In this document: positions 20,082 through 28,821 of the stretch, piece after piece
Position numbering within the stretch: the stretch's first letter is position 1
How the letters are laid out: each line of letters starts with the position of its first letter
Assembly: GCF_003325755.1 (NCBI RefSeq)
Contig: NZ_QORI02000007.1
Span: forward strand, 184,824-248,823
Reading direction: 5' to 3'
DNA: 64,000 bases
DNA from: Pseudomonas sp. SST3
Lineage (GTDB): Bacteria; Pseudomonadota; Gammaproteobacteria; Pseudomonadales; Pseudomonadaceae
Translations under genes and position numbers: made by a program
Notes under the pieces: generated by a model
The model's input: only the letters and a program-made list of their open reading frames with translations
Told to the model about the DNA's origin: nothing
Database searches by the model: none

Positions 20082-20824
20082 CTCATTCTTTTCAGATCAG
20101 CGTGATCATCCCTTGCTGGAAGGACGAATCCCACCTCGAACGTTTGCTTCTGCAACTGCGCCGGGCGGAAGCAGAGGATGGTGTCCCGCTGCAAATCATC
20201 GTTGTCGATGCGGCCACCAGCGAGCATTGCCATAGGTTATGCCAGCACCTCGACGCGCTCTGGTCACCCGCAGCGCCGTCGCGCGGCGAGCAGCTGCGTC
20301 AGGGCGCCGCGCTGGCTGAGCACAACGTGCTCTGGTTTCTGCATGCCGATGCCCATCTGGAAGGCCAGCCATTGGCCGCGGTTCGATGCGCCATCGAGGG
20401 TGGCGCCAGCGGTGGCTATTTCGCCTTCCGCTTCAGCGACACGCACGACTGGCAAGCTCGAATGATCGAGCGGCTGGTGGCCTGGCGCAATCAGGTGGGT
20501 GTGCCCTACGGCGACCAAGGCATTTTCGCCAGGCGCGCGGCCTACTTCGCTGTCGGGCAGCACGCACCTTGGCCGCTCTTCGAGGAGGTGCCGCTGGTGC
20601 GGGGGTTGCGGGGCCATGGGCAGTTTTACCGAATCGAGCACGGGCTGCGGGTCAGCTCGCGCCGCTGGAAGCGCGATGGCTGGTGGCGTCGCACTTGGCG
20701 CAACCGCCTGCTGGCCTTGGGTTTCATGCTCAACATTTCCCCCTTCACACTTGCGCGGCTGTACACCGGAAAAAACACACCGAGCAGCGAAGCAACCGGT
20801 GAGGACACGCCGGAAGAACGGTGA
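20078..20824 (+). CDS. TIGR04283 family glycosyltransferase 2 (arsenosugar-type cassette)
   Basis: This family 2 glycosyltransferase of 248 residues starts in an ATGA overlap with the preceding gene. It has the nucleotide-binding strand IIVVDAATS and a DxD-like FLHADAHLEG. It also carries FRFSDTHDWQARMIERLV and PYGDQGIFARR, features of the TIGR04283 family usually found with ArsS and DUF2064 proteins. The C-terminus has one hydrophobic segment (LLALGFMLNISPFTLARL) that may associate with the membrane. It is probably the last gene of the run. The Fnr-like gene that follows is convergent. Confidence 0.88.
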   Translation: MTHSFQISVIIPCWKDESHLERLLLQLRRAEAEDGVPLQIIVVDAATSEHCHRLCQHLDALWSPAAPSRGEQLRQGAALAEHNVLWFLHADAHLEGQPLAAVRCAIEGGASGGYFAFRFSDTHDWQARMIERLVAWRNQVGVPYGDQGIFARRAAYFAVGQHAPWPLFEEVPLVRGLRGHGQFYRIEHGLRVSSRRWKRDGWWRRTWRNRLLALGFMLNISPFTLARLYTGKNTPSSEATGEDTPEER

Positions 20825-20908
20825 TGACATCGCTGAGACTGTGGATGCCAGTTGCACTCAGCGGCCTGACCCAGTCGCGTCATTCGATACGAATAGACAG
20901 TCGGGTGT

Positions 20909-21730
20909 TTATCCGTTCGCCGCCATTCGAATGCCTCTGTTTTCGAGCTCTCCGTGGCGATGCGCGTCCGGTAAGCCTTGCCCACAAAGGGTTTCGTCGC
21001 TATCGGGTGCTCGGTTGAAAAGGCTCTCGTCCGCTATACGGTAAAGACGCTCAGGTGAGCGGATGATCATTTCCCGTCCGCTGACCTCGAGAATCCCTTT
21101 AGACCGGAAGCCCGAGAGCGCTCGCGATACGGACTCGACCGCCAACCCCAGGTGATTGGCCAATTCCCGCCTCGCCATTGGCAGCCGTATGCGAGTTGCG
21201 GATAGGTTTCGCGCCGTCAGTTGCGCCATGAGATGCACGATGAATCGAGCGACTCGTGTTCTCGATCGGGGAGCCGCCAACCGCAGCCGAGCTTGCCGGC
21301 TATACAGCAATTCCCGGCTGAGAATCCGCAGCAAGAAATGGTTCAGCGCAGGGCTGCTCGCGCTGATTTGCTTCAGTGCATCGATGGAAATGTCGCAGAC
21401 GGTAGTGGTTTGCATCGCAGTCACTGTGTCGCTGAAATTACCGTCATACAGTGCAGAGGCACCGACGAAATCACCTGCCAGAACGAAGCCGAATATCCGT
21501 TCGTTACCATCACTATCGACGTTCGAACTGCGCACGGAGCCGGTTCGTACCATGTATAGGGATCGGGCTGCCTGGCCGGAACTGACTAGCACATCGCCCT
21601 TGTCCAGGACCGGGCCCTGCGTTATGAGTCGATCCACAGCGATGAGATCCATGCGATTCAAGGCCGCCGGAAAACACTGATTGGCTCTCACGCACCGCTG
21701 GCATCGAGGGACCGTCGGGAATTTAATCAA
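20909..21730 (-). CDS. Fnr/Anr-type Crp family regulator with four cluster cysteines
   Basis: This transcription factor has an N-terminal cAMP-binding-like domain and a C-terminal winged helix. C10, C13 and C19 (PRCQRCVRANQC) with C112 (TTTVCDIS) match the four ligands of the oxygen-labile [4Fe-4S] cluster of Fnr. The recognition helix contains VESVSRALSGF, giving E..SR as in Fnr, so it should read TTGAT-N4-ATCAA sites. The start appears to be TTG at 21730, because the next Met would remove the N-terminal Cys cluster. At 273 residues it is about 25 longer than typical Fnr because of an extended hydrophilic tail. It is probably a second Anr/Dnr-like paralogue. The nearby formate dehydrogenase-like operon and orphan ccoN are plausible targets, but no clear site was found. 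Confidence 0.88.
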   Translation of the reverse strand: MIKFPTVPRCQRCVRANQCFPAALNRMDLIAVDRLITQGPVLDKGDVLVSSGQAARSLYMVRTGSVRSSNVDSDGNERIFGFVLAGDFVGASALYDGNFSDTVTAMQTTTVCDISIDALKQISASSPALNHFLLRILSRELLYSRQARLRLAAPRSRTRVARFIVHLMAQLTARNLSATRIRLPMARRELANHLGLAVESVSRALSGFRSKGILEVSGREMIIRSPERLYRIADESLFNRAPDSDETLCGQGLPDAHRHGELENRGIRMAANG

Positions 21731-22505
21731 CGGCTTCCCGCTCCAGGCAGGTTTCGATCAGTGCAGGATTTGAGCATCGGTTCATACCATCGCTAATGCA
21801 ACGACTCAGCGTTTACGACGTAATCATTGCTGTTGATTTGGCGGGTTCAGCACAGCTTCATGGCTGGCGAATCTCGGGTCGGCTGAATGATGCGACCAAC
21901 GCCTCGATCCTTCGAATCACCCATCTCTGCCTGCGGTCAATCAACTCGAGACGGCCACCAAGGTGTGTTCACAACAATCGCGAGCTGGAAGCCGCAACAG
22001 CGACACGCATCCTATGGCGTCGCTGCGTTCACCGAAAATGAAACCTGATGCCTATTGATATCAATATTTTTGCGCTATCAGTGAGATGAGCGCTTTCCTC
22101 GCTTCAATAACCAAAACAGCGACAGATGAAGAAGACGCCGAACGCTTTTCGCACCGGTTCGACATAACGCCGGGTTCGCCTTGATTGCCTGCTGATTGGC
22201 GAGGGAACGGGCGCGAAGATACCGCCGTCCACGCCAGAACGGGTTATCAGATCGGTCAGCAAAAGCGTAAACATCAGTACCAGCCAGAACACCGCGCCGC
22301 CCCAGCATCAGATGATTCCCTGCCCATGCCAGTCCACAGAGGTACGGGAACGTTTTCCGGCCCGAGCCAGTCACCTTAAGACAACAGGTCCGCCCGCCGC
22401 CTCTCTCCCAGGCGAAGGGTAAAAGGACCGAAGCTAACGCCGGACCGTGCCGGCACCAGGCCAGGACGCCGAACGTATCCATCCGATAACAACGACGGAG
22501 GCCTG
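21731..22505. other. Long intergenic region between the Fnr-like gene and the formate dehydrogenase operon
   Basis: The 775 bases hold no convincing gene. Open frames at 21796-22041 (+) and 22078-22626 (-) have no recognisable family features or ribosome-binding sites, and the latter overlaps the start of the formate dehydrogenase-like gene. A 14-bp palindrome at 22053-22066 is the only clear element. A minus-strand frame near 22104-22292 encodes one hydrophobic segment, possibly a decayed gene. Confidence 0.5.
22053..22066. repeat. 14-bp perfect palindrome TATTGATATCAATA
   Basis: The palindrome lies in the A/T-rich part of the gap, 440 bases upstream of the formate dehydrogenase-like gene. 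It contains TTGAT and ATCAA directly abutted. An Fnr site needs four bases between these halves, so it is not a normal Fnr box. It could be an operator for another dimeric regulator. Confidence 0.4.
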
Positions 22506-25469
22506 ATGACCGACTGCACGATCCATTTCGATGGCAAAGCCCTGACCGGGGAAGCTGGCACTCCGCTGGTCGACTTCCTCGCCAGCCATGACATCGACCT
22601 GCCCCACGTCTGCTATCACCGGGCACTCGGCTCGCCGCAAACCTGCGACGTCTGTTGGGTACAGGTCGGCGGCGAGCTGGTGCGCGGCTGCACGCTGGAG
22701 GCCCGCGACGGGTTGGAGATCACCAGCCAGATCGCCGAAGCCCGTGCCGCGCGTGAAGAAGGCATGGACCGGCTGGTAGCCAAGCATGAGCTGTATTGCA
22801 CCCTATGCGAGCACAACACCGGCGACTGCACGCTGCATAACACCTATGCGCAGATCAATCCGCCGATCCAGCGTTACGAGTTCAAGCGCAAGCCCTACGA
22901 GAAGGACCACTCCAACCCCTTCTACACCTACGATCCCGACCAGTGCATCCTCTGCGGCCGCTGCGTCGAGGCGTGCCAGAACGTTGAGGTCAACGAGACG
23001 CTATCGATCGACTTCAGCATGGAGCATCCGCGCGTGCTCTGGGACGGCGGCAAGCCGATCGACGATTCCAGCTGCGTAAGCTGCGGCCACTGCGTCACCG
23101 TCTGCCCATGCAACGCGTTACTGGAAAAGACCATGCAACCCGACGCCGGACCTTTCACGGCACTGCCGCAGGACATCAAGCGGCCTATGATCGACATGGT
23201 CAAAAAGCTCGAGGAGACCATCGGCGCGCGGCCGATCACCGCCATCTCGAAAATGGACCTGCACTGGCGCCAGCCTGAGATCAAGCGCACCAAGACCGTG
23301 TGCACCTATTGCGGAGTCGGCTGCTCCTTCGAGATGTGGACCCGCGGCCGGCACATCCTCAAGGTACAGCCCGTGGTCGACGCACCGGCCAACGGGATCT
23401 CCACGTGTATCAAGGGCAAGTTCGCCTGGGACTTCGTCAACGACCCAAAACGCCTGACCACTCCACTGATCCGTGAAAACGGTAAGTTCCGCGAGGCCAG
23501 TTGGGACGAGGCACTGAACCTGGTCGCGCATCGCCTGCTGCAGATTCGCGACATCCATGGCCCGGACGCCATCGGCTTTATCGGTTCGAGCAAGGCGAGC
23601 AACGAGGAGGCCTATCTGACGCAGAAGATTGCCCGCGCGATCATCGGTACCAATAGCGTCGATAACTCCTCGCGCTACTGTCAGAACCCGGCCACCAAGG
23701 GCCTGTTCCGCACGGTCGGCTACGGGGGCGATTCGGGCACCATCGAGGACATGGAAAAGGCCGAGCTGATCGTCATCGTCGGCAGCAATCTGGCTGAAAA
23801 CCACCCGGTAATCGCGTCCAAGCTCAAGGCGCAGAAAAAGCACCGTGGACAGATGTGGGTGGTATTCGACCCACGCAAGCACGAGATGGCCGAGCGCGCC
23901 GACATCCATCTGCGGCCGAACTCTAGCACCGACATGGTTTGGGCCTCGGCGCTGTCGCGCTATATGTTCGAGCACGGTTACGCGGACCAGGCGTTCCTCG
24001 ACGCCCGGGTCAATCAGGTCGAGGAATACAAGAAGTCGCTCGAGCCCTTCACCATGGACTTCGCCGCCGAGGTAACCGGCATTGCCAAGGACAAGCTGAT
24101 CGAGGCCGCCGAGCTGATCGGCCAAGCCAAGTCGGTCTGCCTGCTCTGGGCCATGGGCATCACCCAGCATAGCCACGGCTCGGATACCAGCACGGCGCTC
24201 TCGAATCTCTTGCTGGTCACCGGCAACTACGGCCGTCCCGGCACCGGCGGCTACCCCATGCGCGGCCACAACAACGTGCAGGGTGCCAGTGACTTCGGCT
24301 GCCTGAAGAACATGTACCCGGGTTACGAGAAGGTCACCGAGGAAAAGAACCGCGACAAGTGGGCCGAGGCCTGGGGCGTGCCGAAGGACCGTCTGCCGCT
24401 GGAAAAGGGCAACGACAACTTCACCATGGTCCAAGGCGCCGACGAGGGCTCCGTCAAAGCGATGTACATCATCGGCGAGGAGACCGCCTTCTCCGACGCC
24501 AATAGCAAGAACGTGCACAGCGGTTTTGAAAGCCTCGATTTCATGGTCGTGCAGGATATCTTCATGAGCCGCACCGCCGAGTTCGCCGACGTCGTGCTGC
24601 CGGCCGCACCCTCGGTCGAAAAGGACGGCACCTTCACCAATACCGAACGGCGTATCCAGCGCTTCTACCAAGTGCTGCCGCCGCTGGGGAACAGCCGGCC
24701 GGACTGGCAGATTCTCACCGACCTCGCCGCCAGAATGGGCCACGATTGGGGCTACACCCACCCGAGCCAGATCATGGACGAGGTAGCCGGCATCGCCACC
24801 ATGTTCCAAGGCGTCAGCTATGAACGGCTGGAGGGCTGGCAGTCGCTGTTCTGGCCGATGCAAACCGATGGCAGCACCACGCCGCTGCTCTATACCGAGC
24901 GCTTCCACACCGACGATGGCAAGGCCGTACTCTTCCCGCTGGAATGGAAACAACCGGCGGAAGCCGCCGACAGCGAATACGACATCATGCTCGACAACGG
25001 CCGCATGCTTGAGCAGTTCCAAGGCACCAACCAGACCGGGCGCGGCCCACGCATCTGGTCGCAGGCGCCGAATTGGTTCGTCGAAGTGAGCCCGGAGCTG
25101 GCTGCCGAACGCGGAATCGAGGACGGCACATGGGTGAAGATCACCTCGCGTCGCGACTCGGTGGAGGTGCGTGCCACCGTGACCGACCGGGTCGCTGGCA
25201 AAACCTTGTTCATGCCGATTCACCAGGGCAAGCCGGGCCTCAACCTGCTCACCGGAGAGCACCACGACCCCGACGTAAACACTCCGGCCTACAAGGAGAC
25301 CGCAGTCAAGCTCGAAGTGTTGCCGAAGAAGGGCGAGCCACCCCTGCCGCCGAACAATTTCCGCCATGCCAAGCGCACGCCGACCGATGGTGTGCCTGTC
25401 GAGGTGAAGTGGTACCGCGACGATTACATCGCGCCGCCCGCCCAAGCCCCGCACCCGGAGAGATTCTGA
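22506..25469 (+). CDS. Molybdenum or tungsten formate dehydrogenase-like catalytic subunit (YjgC/FdhA type)
   Basis: This is a 987-residue soluble oxidoreductase, probably oxidising formate. Cluster motifs in order: an N-terminal [2Fe-2S] domain (C36, C47, C50, C62), a NuoG-like His-Cys3 site (H94, C98, C101, C108), two [4Fe-4S] sites (C147-C157 and C190-C200), and a [4Fe-4S] site at the start of the molybdopterin domain (C266, C269, C273, C301). The likely metal ligand is C392 in NSSRYCQNPAT. The C-terminal part has the dinucleotide-binding domain (QGTNQTGRGPRIW). GGAGG precedes the ATG. The partner is the overlapping DUF1641 gene. No separate NAD-binding subunit or FdhD is nearby, so the electron acceptor is open. 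Confidence 0.92.
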   Translation: MTDCTIHFDGKALTGEAGTPLVDFLASHDIDLPHVCYHRALGSPQTCDVCWVQVGGELVRGCTLEARDGLEITSQIAEARAAREEGMDRLVAKHELYCTLCEHNTGDCTLHNTYAQINPPIQRYEFKRKPYEKDHSNPFYTYDPDQCILCGRCVEACQNVEVNETLSIDFSMEHPRVLWDGGKPIDDSSCVSCGHCVTVCPCNALLEKTMQPDAGPFTALPQDIKRPMIDMVKKLEETIGARPITAISKMDLHWRQPEIKRTKTVCTYCGVGCSFEMWTRGRHILKVQPVVDAPANGISTCIKGKFAWDFVNDPKRLTTPLIRENGKFREASWDEALNLVAHRLLQIRDIHGPDAIGFIGSSKASNEEAYLTQKIARAIIGTNSVDNSSRYCQNPATKGLFRTVGYGGDSGTIEDMEKAELIVIVGSNLAENHPVIASKLKAQKKHRGQMWVVFDPRKHEMAERADIHLRPNSSTDMVWASALSRYMFEHGYADQAFLDARVNQVEEYKKSLEPFTMDFAAEVTGIAKDKLIEAAELIGQAKSVCLLWAMGITQHSHGSDTSTALSNLLLVTGNYGRPGTGGYPMRGHNNVQGASDFGCLKNMYPGYEKVTEEKNRDKWAEAWGVPKDRLPLEKGNDNFTMVQGADEGSVKAMYIIGEETAFSDANSKNVHSGFESLDFMVVQDIFMSRTAEFADVVLPAAPSVEKDGTFTNTERRIQRFYQVLPPLGNSRPDWQILTDLAARMGHDWGYTHPSQIMDEVAGIATMFQGVSYERLEGWQSLFWPMQTDGSTTPLLYTERFHTDDGKAVLFPLEWKQPAEAADSEYDIMLDNGRMLEQFQGTNQTGRGPRIWSQAPNWFVEVSPELAAERGIEDGTWVKITSRRDSVEVRATVTDRVAGKTLFMPIHQGKPGLNLLTGEHHDPDVNTPAYKETAVKLEVLPKKGEPPLPPNNFRHAKRTPTDGVPVEVKWYRDDYIAPPAQAPHPERF

Positions 25470-25951
25470 TGGCCCAACGATTGAACTACGAGGTCAAGCC
25501 GACCCCGATTGGCCCCAGCGCACAGGAAGAACTCGACACCCTGTTGGAAACGCTGCATCAGCGCGGCGTGCTGCGCTTGGCAAACGACCTGGCCGGCTCA
25601 CACGACCGCCTGCTCAAGGTATTGATCGACGGTGTGAGCAAGGAAGGCTCACTCAATGCCATTCAGAACTTGTCGATCCTCGGCATGGCGCTGTCGCGGA
25701 TCGAGCCGGCGCAGTTCTACAAGATGGTGTTTGCCTTCCAGGCCGCCTTTGGTGCCGTCGGACGATACAAGCCGGACGACAAGCACGACGAAGCGCCCGG
25801 TGTAACCGGCGCCTACAAGATGCTGCATGACGACGAGCTATGGGCCGCACTGATGCCGATCATCGAAGGGCTCAAGACGTTCGCCAGCGGACTGGACAAG
25901 GAGGTCGACAAGCCGATCACCGAATTCAGCGGCAAGCAAACGGAGCAGTGA
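25469..25951 (+). CDS. DUF1641 family protein (YjgD type), formate dehydrogenase partner
   Basis: This 160-residue protein begins MAQRLNYEVKPTPIG and carries the DUF1641 pattern: LHQRGVLRLANDLAGSHDRLLKVL and a C-terminal LMPIIEGLKTFASGL. Proteins of this family sit directly downstream of YjgC-type formate dehydrogenases, as here, where its ATG overlaps the dehydrogenase stop by one base. The role is unknown; a maturation or electron-transfer helper is a reasonable guess. The frame is open far upstream but that part is a shadow of the dehydrogenase gene. Confidence 0.88.
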   Translation: MAQRLNYEVKPTPIGPSAQEELDTLLETLHQRGVLRLANDLAGSHDRLLKVLIDGVSKEGSLNAIQNLSILGMALSRIEPAQFYKMVFAFQAAFGAVGRYKPDDKHDEAPGVTGAYKMLHDDELWAALMPIIEGLKTFASGLDKEVDKPITEFSGKQTEQ

Positions 25952-26002
25952 AGCACGCCGCCGCGGTGCTCAGGTTCGTAGCGGCTTGAGGGTTCGAAGC
26001 GT

Positions 26003-26647
26003 TCAGAGCGCGCGATCGAAAAAGGTGTCCAGTCCGCACCACCGCGCCTGGGTCACGGTGTAGGCGCGCACGTCCTCAGGCCACTCGACGGCCTTCACCA
26101 CGCTCAAGCTGCGCAGCATGGGAAACAGTGTGATGTCATCCCAGCGCGGTTGTTGATGCGGCGGCGTCAGGTCGACGATCTCCTGCAGCCGCCCCAGCTG
26201 TGCATCGACCTCGCGCGCCTTGGCCTCGGTATTCGCCAAGGCCGCGTCGAAGTCGCCGATGGTTTCGGTTTTCTTCTTGCGAAAATGCTCGTAGGCCGAG
26301 GGGCTGGCAAACTCCTCCAGACCGATCTGCGTCCAGCGCGGATAACCGAGATACTGCAGGTTAGGCACAAAGGGCTCGAGCCACTGTTTTAACGCGGCAG
26401 TGTCCGGCTCCTGAATAATGGGTTGGCCGTCGAGCCCATCAAGGTATCTGACGATATCCATGCTGTCGGCCATTGGCGTGCCGTCATCACGCACGAGCAC
26501 CGGTATCTGGTGCTTACCGATCAGTTGAGTGATGGTCTGCTCGTCGTCGGCCGGCAGCACCACACCGTCGACTTCGATCCCCTTCAGGTTCAATGCCATG
26601 CGCACCCGGGCGCTGAAGGGACAGTGTTCGTAGTAATAGAGCTTCAT
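26003..26647 (-). CDS. grxB: Glutaredoxin 2 (GrxB), monothiol form
   Basis: This 214-residue protein matches E. coli Grx2 along its length: an N-terminal thioredoxin-fold GST-like domain (MKLYYYEHCPFSARVRMALNLKG), the cis-Pro motif QIPVLVRDDG, MADSMDIVRYLD, and an all-helical C-terminal domain. E. coli Grx2 has CPYC, whereas here the active site is CPFS (C9, S12), so only the nucleophilic Cys remains. It can still reduce glutathione mixed disulphides by the monothiol route. It is convergent with the DUF1641 gene and has about 50 bases between. Confidence 0.9.
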   Translation of the reverse strand: MKLYYYEHCPFSARVRMALNLKGIEVDGVVLPADDEQTITQLIGKHQIPVLVRDDGTPMADSMDIVRYLDGLDGQPIIQEPDTAALKQWLEPFVPNLQYLGYPRWTQIGLEEFASPSAYEHFRKKKTETIGDFDAALANTEAKAREVDAQLGRLQEIVDLTPPHQQPRWDDITLFPMLRSLSVVKAVEWPEDVRAYTVTQARWCGLDTFFDRAL

Positions 26648-26958
26648 CGGTCAAATCCGCATGGGGTTCAAAGGGAATGACCGGAATAATCGGTCCCGGT
26701 TTTGTCGTTCGCCCTGGAACCGACGAGAGGGCCAACAACGCCGTGGCGAAACGCAGCAGTACCTTGGTGCCGGCCCACCGCCGCTTCTCGGGCGCGGCCC
26801 CACGAAAGCCCCTGCCCCGCCAGTGAGCGCGACATCACGCAGGCGCATGCGACAGTGCAGGCAAACGCCTGCCCTCGGCAGCCCTCCCGCCTAGTGGTCG
26901 GAACCTGGCCGAGCAAGGTCGTTCTACTGCAGACGGATTCAGCCAACGAGGACCTACC
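26648..26958. other. Intergenic region between grxB and the FAD-Rieske gene
   Basis: The genes on either side are divergent, so both promoters should lie in these 311 bases. The sequence is GC-rich. Several open frames cross it on both strands but none shows family features. No operator or hairpin is clear. Confidence 0.4.
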
Positions 26959-28434
26959 ATGCCCGCGCTCTCCGCCACCCCCGATTGCTGCTGGAACGCT
27001 AACGCGCCACGCAGCGACTTTCCCCGCCTGACCGGGCACGCCGAAAGTGACGTCGTAGTGGTCGGCGCCGGCATCGTCGGACTGAGCGCCGCCATGGCTC
27101 TGTGCGAAGCAGGCAAGTCCGTCATGGTGCTGGAGGCACGGGAAATTGGCAGGCAGGTCACCGGACGTTCTACGGCAAAAGTCACGACCCAGCACGCACT
27201 CATCTACCGGCACCTGATCGACACCTTCGGCCAGGAGTTGGCGCAATGCTATGCCGATGCCAATCGTGAAGCCGTGCAGCGGATTCGTGATTGGGTCGAA
27301 ACCCACCAGATCGATTGCGACTATCAGCGTCAGTCCGCCTTTGCCTACGCCTGCTCGTCGCAATCGCGAACGGCCATCGAGCAGGAAGCCGAAGCAGCGC
27401 GCTGTCTCGGCTTCGCCGCGCGGGTATTGGAGCAAGCGCCGCTACCCTTCCAGACCGCCTGCGCCCTGGAGTTTCCGGACCAGGCGCAATTCAATCCGAC
27501 CCGCTACCTGGTAGGGCTGGCCGGTGTGGTACAGGCGCGCGGTGGACGCATCCACCAACGGACCCGCGCGCAGAGCTTCGAGCACAATGGCCGTTGGCAG
27601 GTCGGCTTCGAGGGTGGAAGCGTCGATGCCGACCAGGTGATTCTCGCCACACACATGCCGGTCCAGACGCCGGTCGATCTCGTCGGCCCTACCCAGCCGC
27701 GCTGCCACGTAGCGATGGCCTTCCGTCAGCAAGAGAACGCGCATCTTGAGGGGATGTTCATCGGGATCGAAGAGCCCACCCATTCGATACGTATGGGTCG
27801 CGATGCTGAAGGCCCGCTGCTGGTTGTGCTCGGCCCGCGTTTCAACACCGGCCAGGACGGCGACGTAGCGCGACGCTTCGTTGACCTGGAACAGTGGGCA
27901 CGGAGCAATCTTCCGGTCGGCGAAGCGGTATGGCGCTGGTGCAACGAGGATTACGACACCGCTGATCGCATGGCCTACGTCGGCGAGCCGGATCCGGAGC
28001 AATCGCCAGGACTCTTCGTCGCCACCGGCTTCAACGCCTGGGGAATCAGCAACGGCACCGCCGCCGGGCTGGGCATCGCTCGTCAGATTATTACCGGTCG
28101 CCGGCCATGGAAGGACCTCTTCGATCTCAAACGACCGGCCCCGGACGACTACAACCAGAGCGGCGACAGCCAGTCCCTGGTAGAAGGAACGGAAACCATC
28201 GGTCACGGCGAGGGCGGCGTTATCACCCGTGGCGATGAGAAGATTGCGGTGTGGCGAGACGACTCCGGCATGCTGCACGGCGTCGCCGCGGCCTGCACAC
28301 ACATGGGCTGCACCGTGACCTGGAACAACGCCGACCGCACCTGGGACTGCCCGTGCCACGGTTCGATATTCGAGGCAAATGGCGAAGTCATCCATGGCCC
28401 CGCTCGCCAGCCGCTACCAGCCAGGCCGCTTTGA
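26959..28434 (+). CDS. FAD-dependent oxidoreductase (DAO fold) with C-terminal Rieske domain
   Basis: This 491-residue fusion has an N-terminal DAO-type flavoprotein (FAD site VVVVGAGIVGLSAAMAL, then GRSTAKVTTQH) and a C-terminal Rieske [2Fe-2S] domain of about 90 residues. The ligands are C446, H448, C464 and H467 in CTHMGC and CPCHGS. Such proteins are widespread in proteobacteria with no assigned substrate; by analogy they pass electrons between FAD and the Rieske cluster. GAGGA lies about 8 bases before the ATG. No ferredoxin or reductase gene is beside it. Confidence 0.9.
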   Translation: MPALSATPDCCWNANAPRSDFPRLTGHAESDVVVVGAGIVGLSAAMALCEAGKSVMVLEAREIGRQVTGRSTAKVTTQHALIYRHLIDTFGQELAQCYADANREAVQRIRDWVETHQIDCDYQRQSAFAYACSSQSRTAIEQEAEAARCLGFAARVLEQAPLPFQTACALEFPDQAQFNPTRYLVGLAGVVQARGGRIHQRTRAQSFEHNGRWQVGFEGGSVDADQVILATHMPVQTPVDLVGPTQPRCHVAMAFRQQENAHLEGMFIGIEEPTHSIRMGRDAEGPLLVVLGPRFNTGQDGDVARRFVDLEQWARSNLPVGEAVWRWCNEDYDTADRMAYVGEPDPEQSPGLFVATGFNAWGISNGTAAGLGIARQIITGRRPWKDLFDLKRPAPDDYNQSGDSQSLVEGTETIGHGEGGVITRGDEKIAVWRDDSGMLHGVAAACTHMGCTVTWNNADRTWDCPCHGSIFEANGEVIHGPARQPLPARPL

Positions 28435-28821
28435 TCACGGAGAACCCATTCGGATCAGCGGATTATCGCCGGCGCTCCTCCAGCTCCCCGGCGCTGTAGT
28501 CATCAGCCAGCCGCAACGCCGACATACGTTCGCATCGACATGCCAACGGGCGTTCGCGGCGCCTGTGTTTTTGCCGTTCACGCCGCAAAAATTTTTAAAG
28601 AATTTTCCAATTGGTGCACCGGATCGGAAGGCAAGGCTGCCCCGCAGTTAAACCGTTTCGAAATAGCAGTTTAACTCTCAAGCAAGCAAGTCCTTTCTCT
28701 TTTACTAAGCTAAAAAGCCCATAACCACAGCGTACAAGTCCACCGGGATGACCGGCGAACTTATGCTTCGCTTGCCATCTCTACTGATTACCGTCCTTCA
28801 ACGATCGTCAGGGGGCCTCGG
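28435..28821. other. Intergenic region upstream of the DUF421 pair
   Basis: The 387 bases contain an A/T-rich patch around 28580-28610 (AAAAATTTTTAAAGAATTTT) that could be a promoter or a UP-like element for the two small genes downstream. An open frame at 28379-28651 is out of frame with the Rieske gene and has no recognisable features. No further structure is seen. Confidence 0.4.

Noticed and set aside
22078..22626. Minus-strand open frame upstream of the formate dehydrogenase-like gene
   Set aside because: It overlaps the start of that gene, and its product is not recognisable; only a weak hydrophobic stretch is seen in another frame.
23118..25454. 778-codon open frame on the minus strand
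   Set aside because: It is an antisense shadow of the formate dehydrogenase-like gene and has a low-complexity composition with no recognisable domain.
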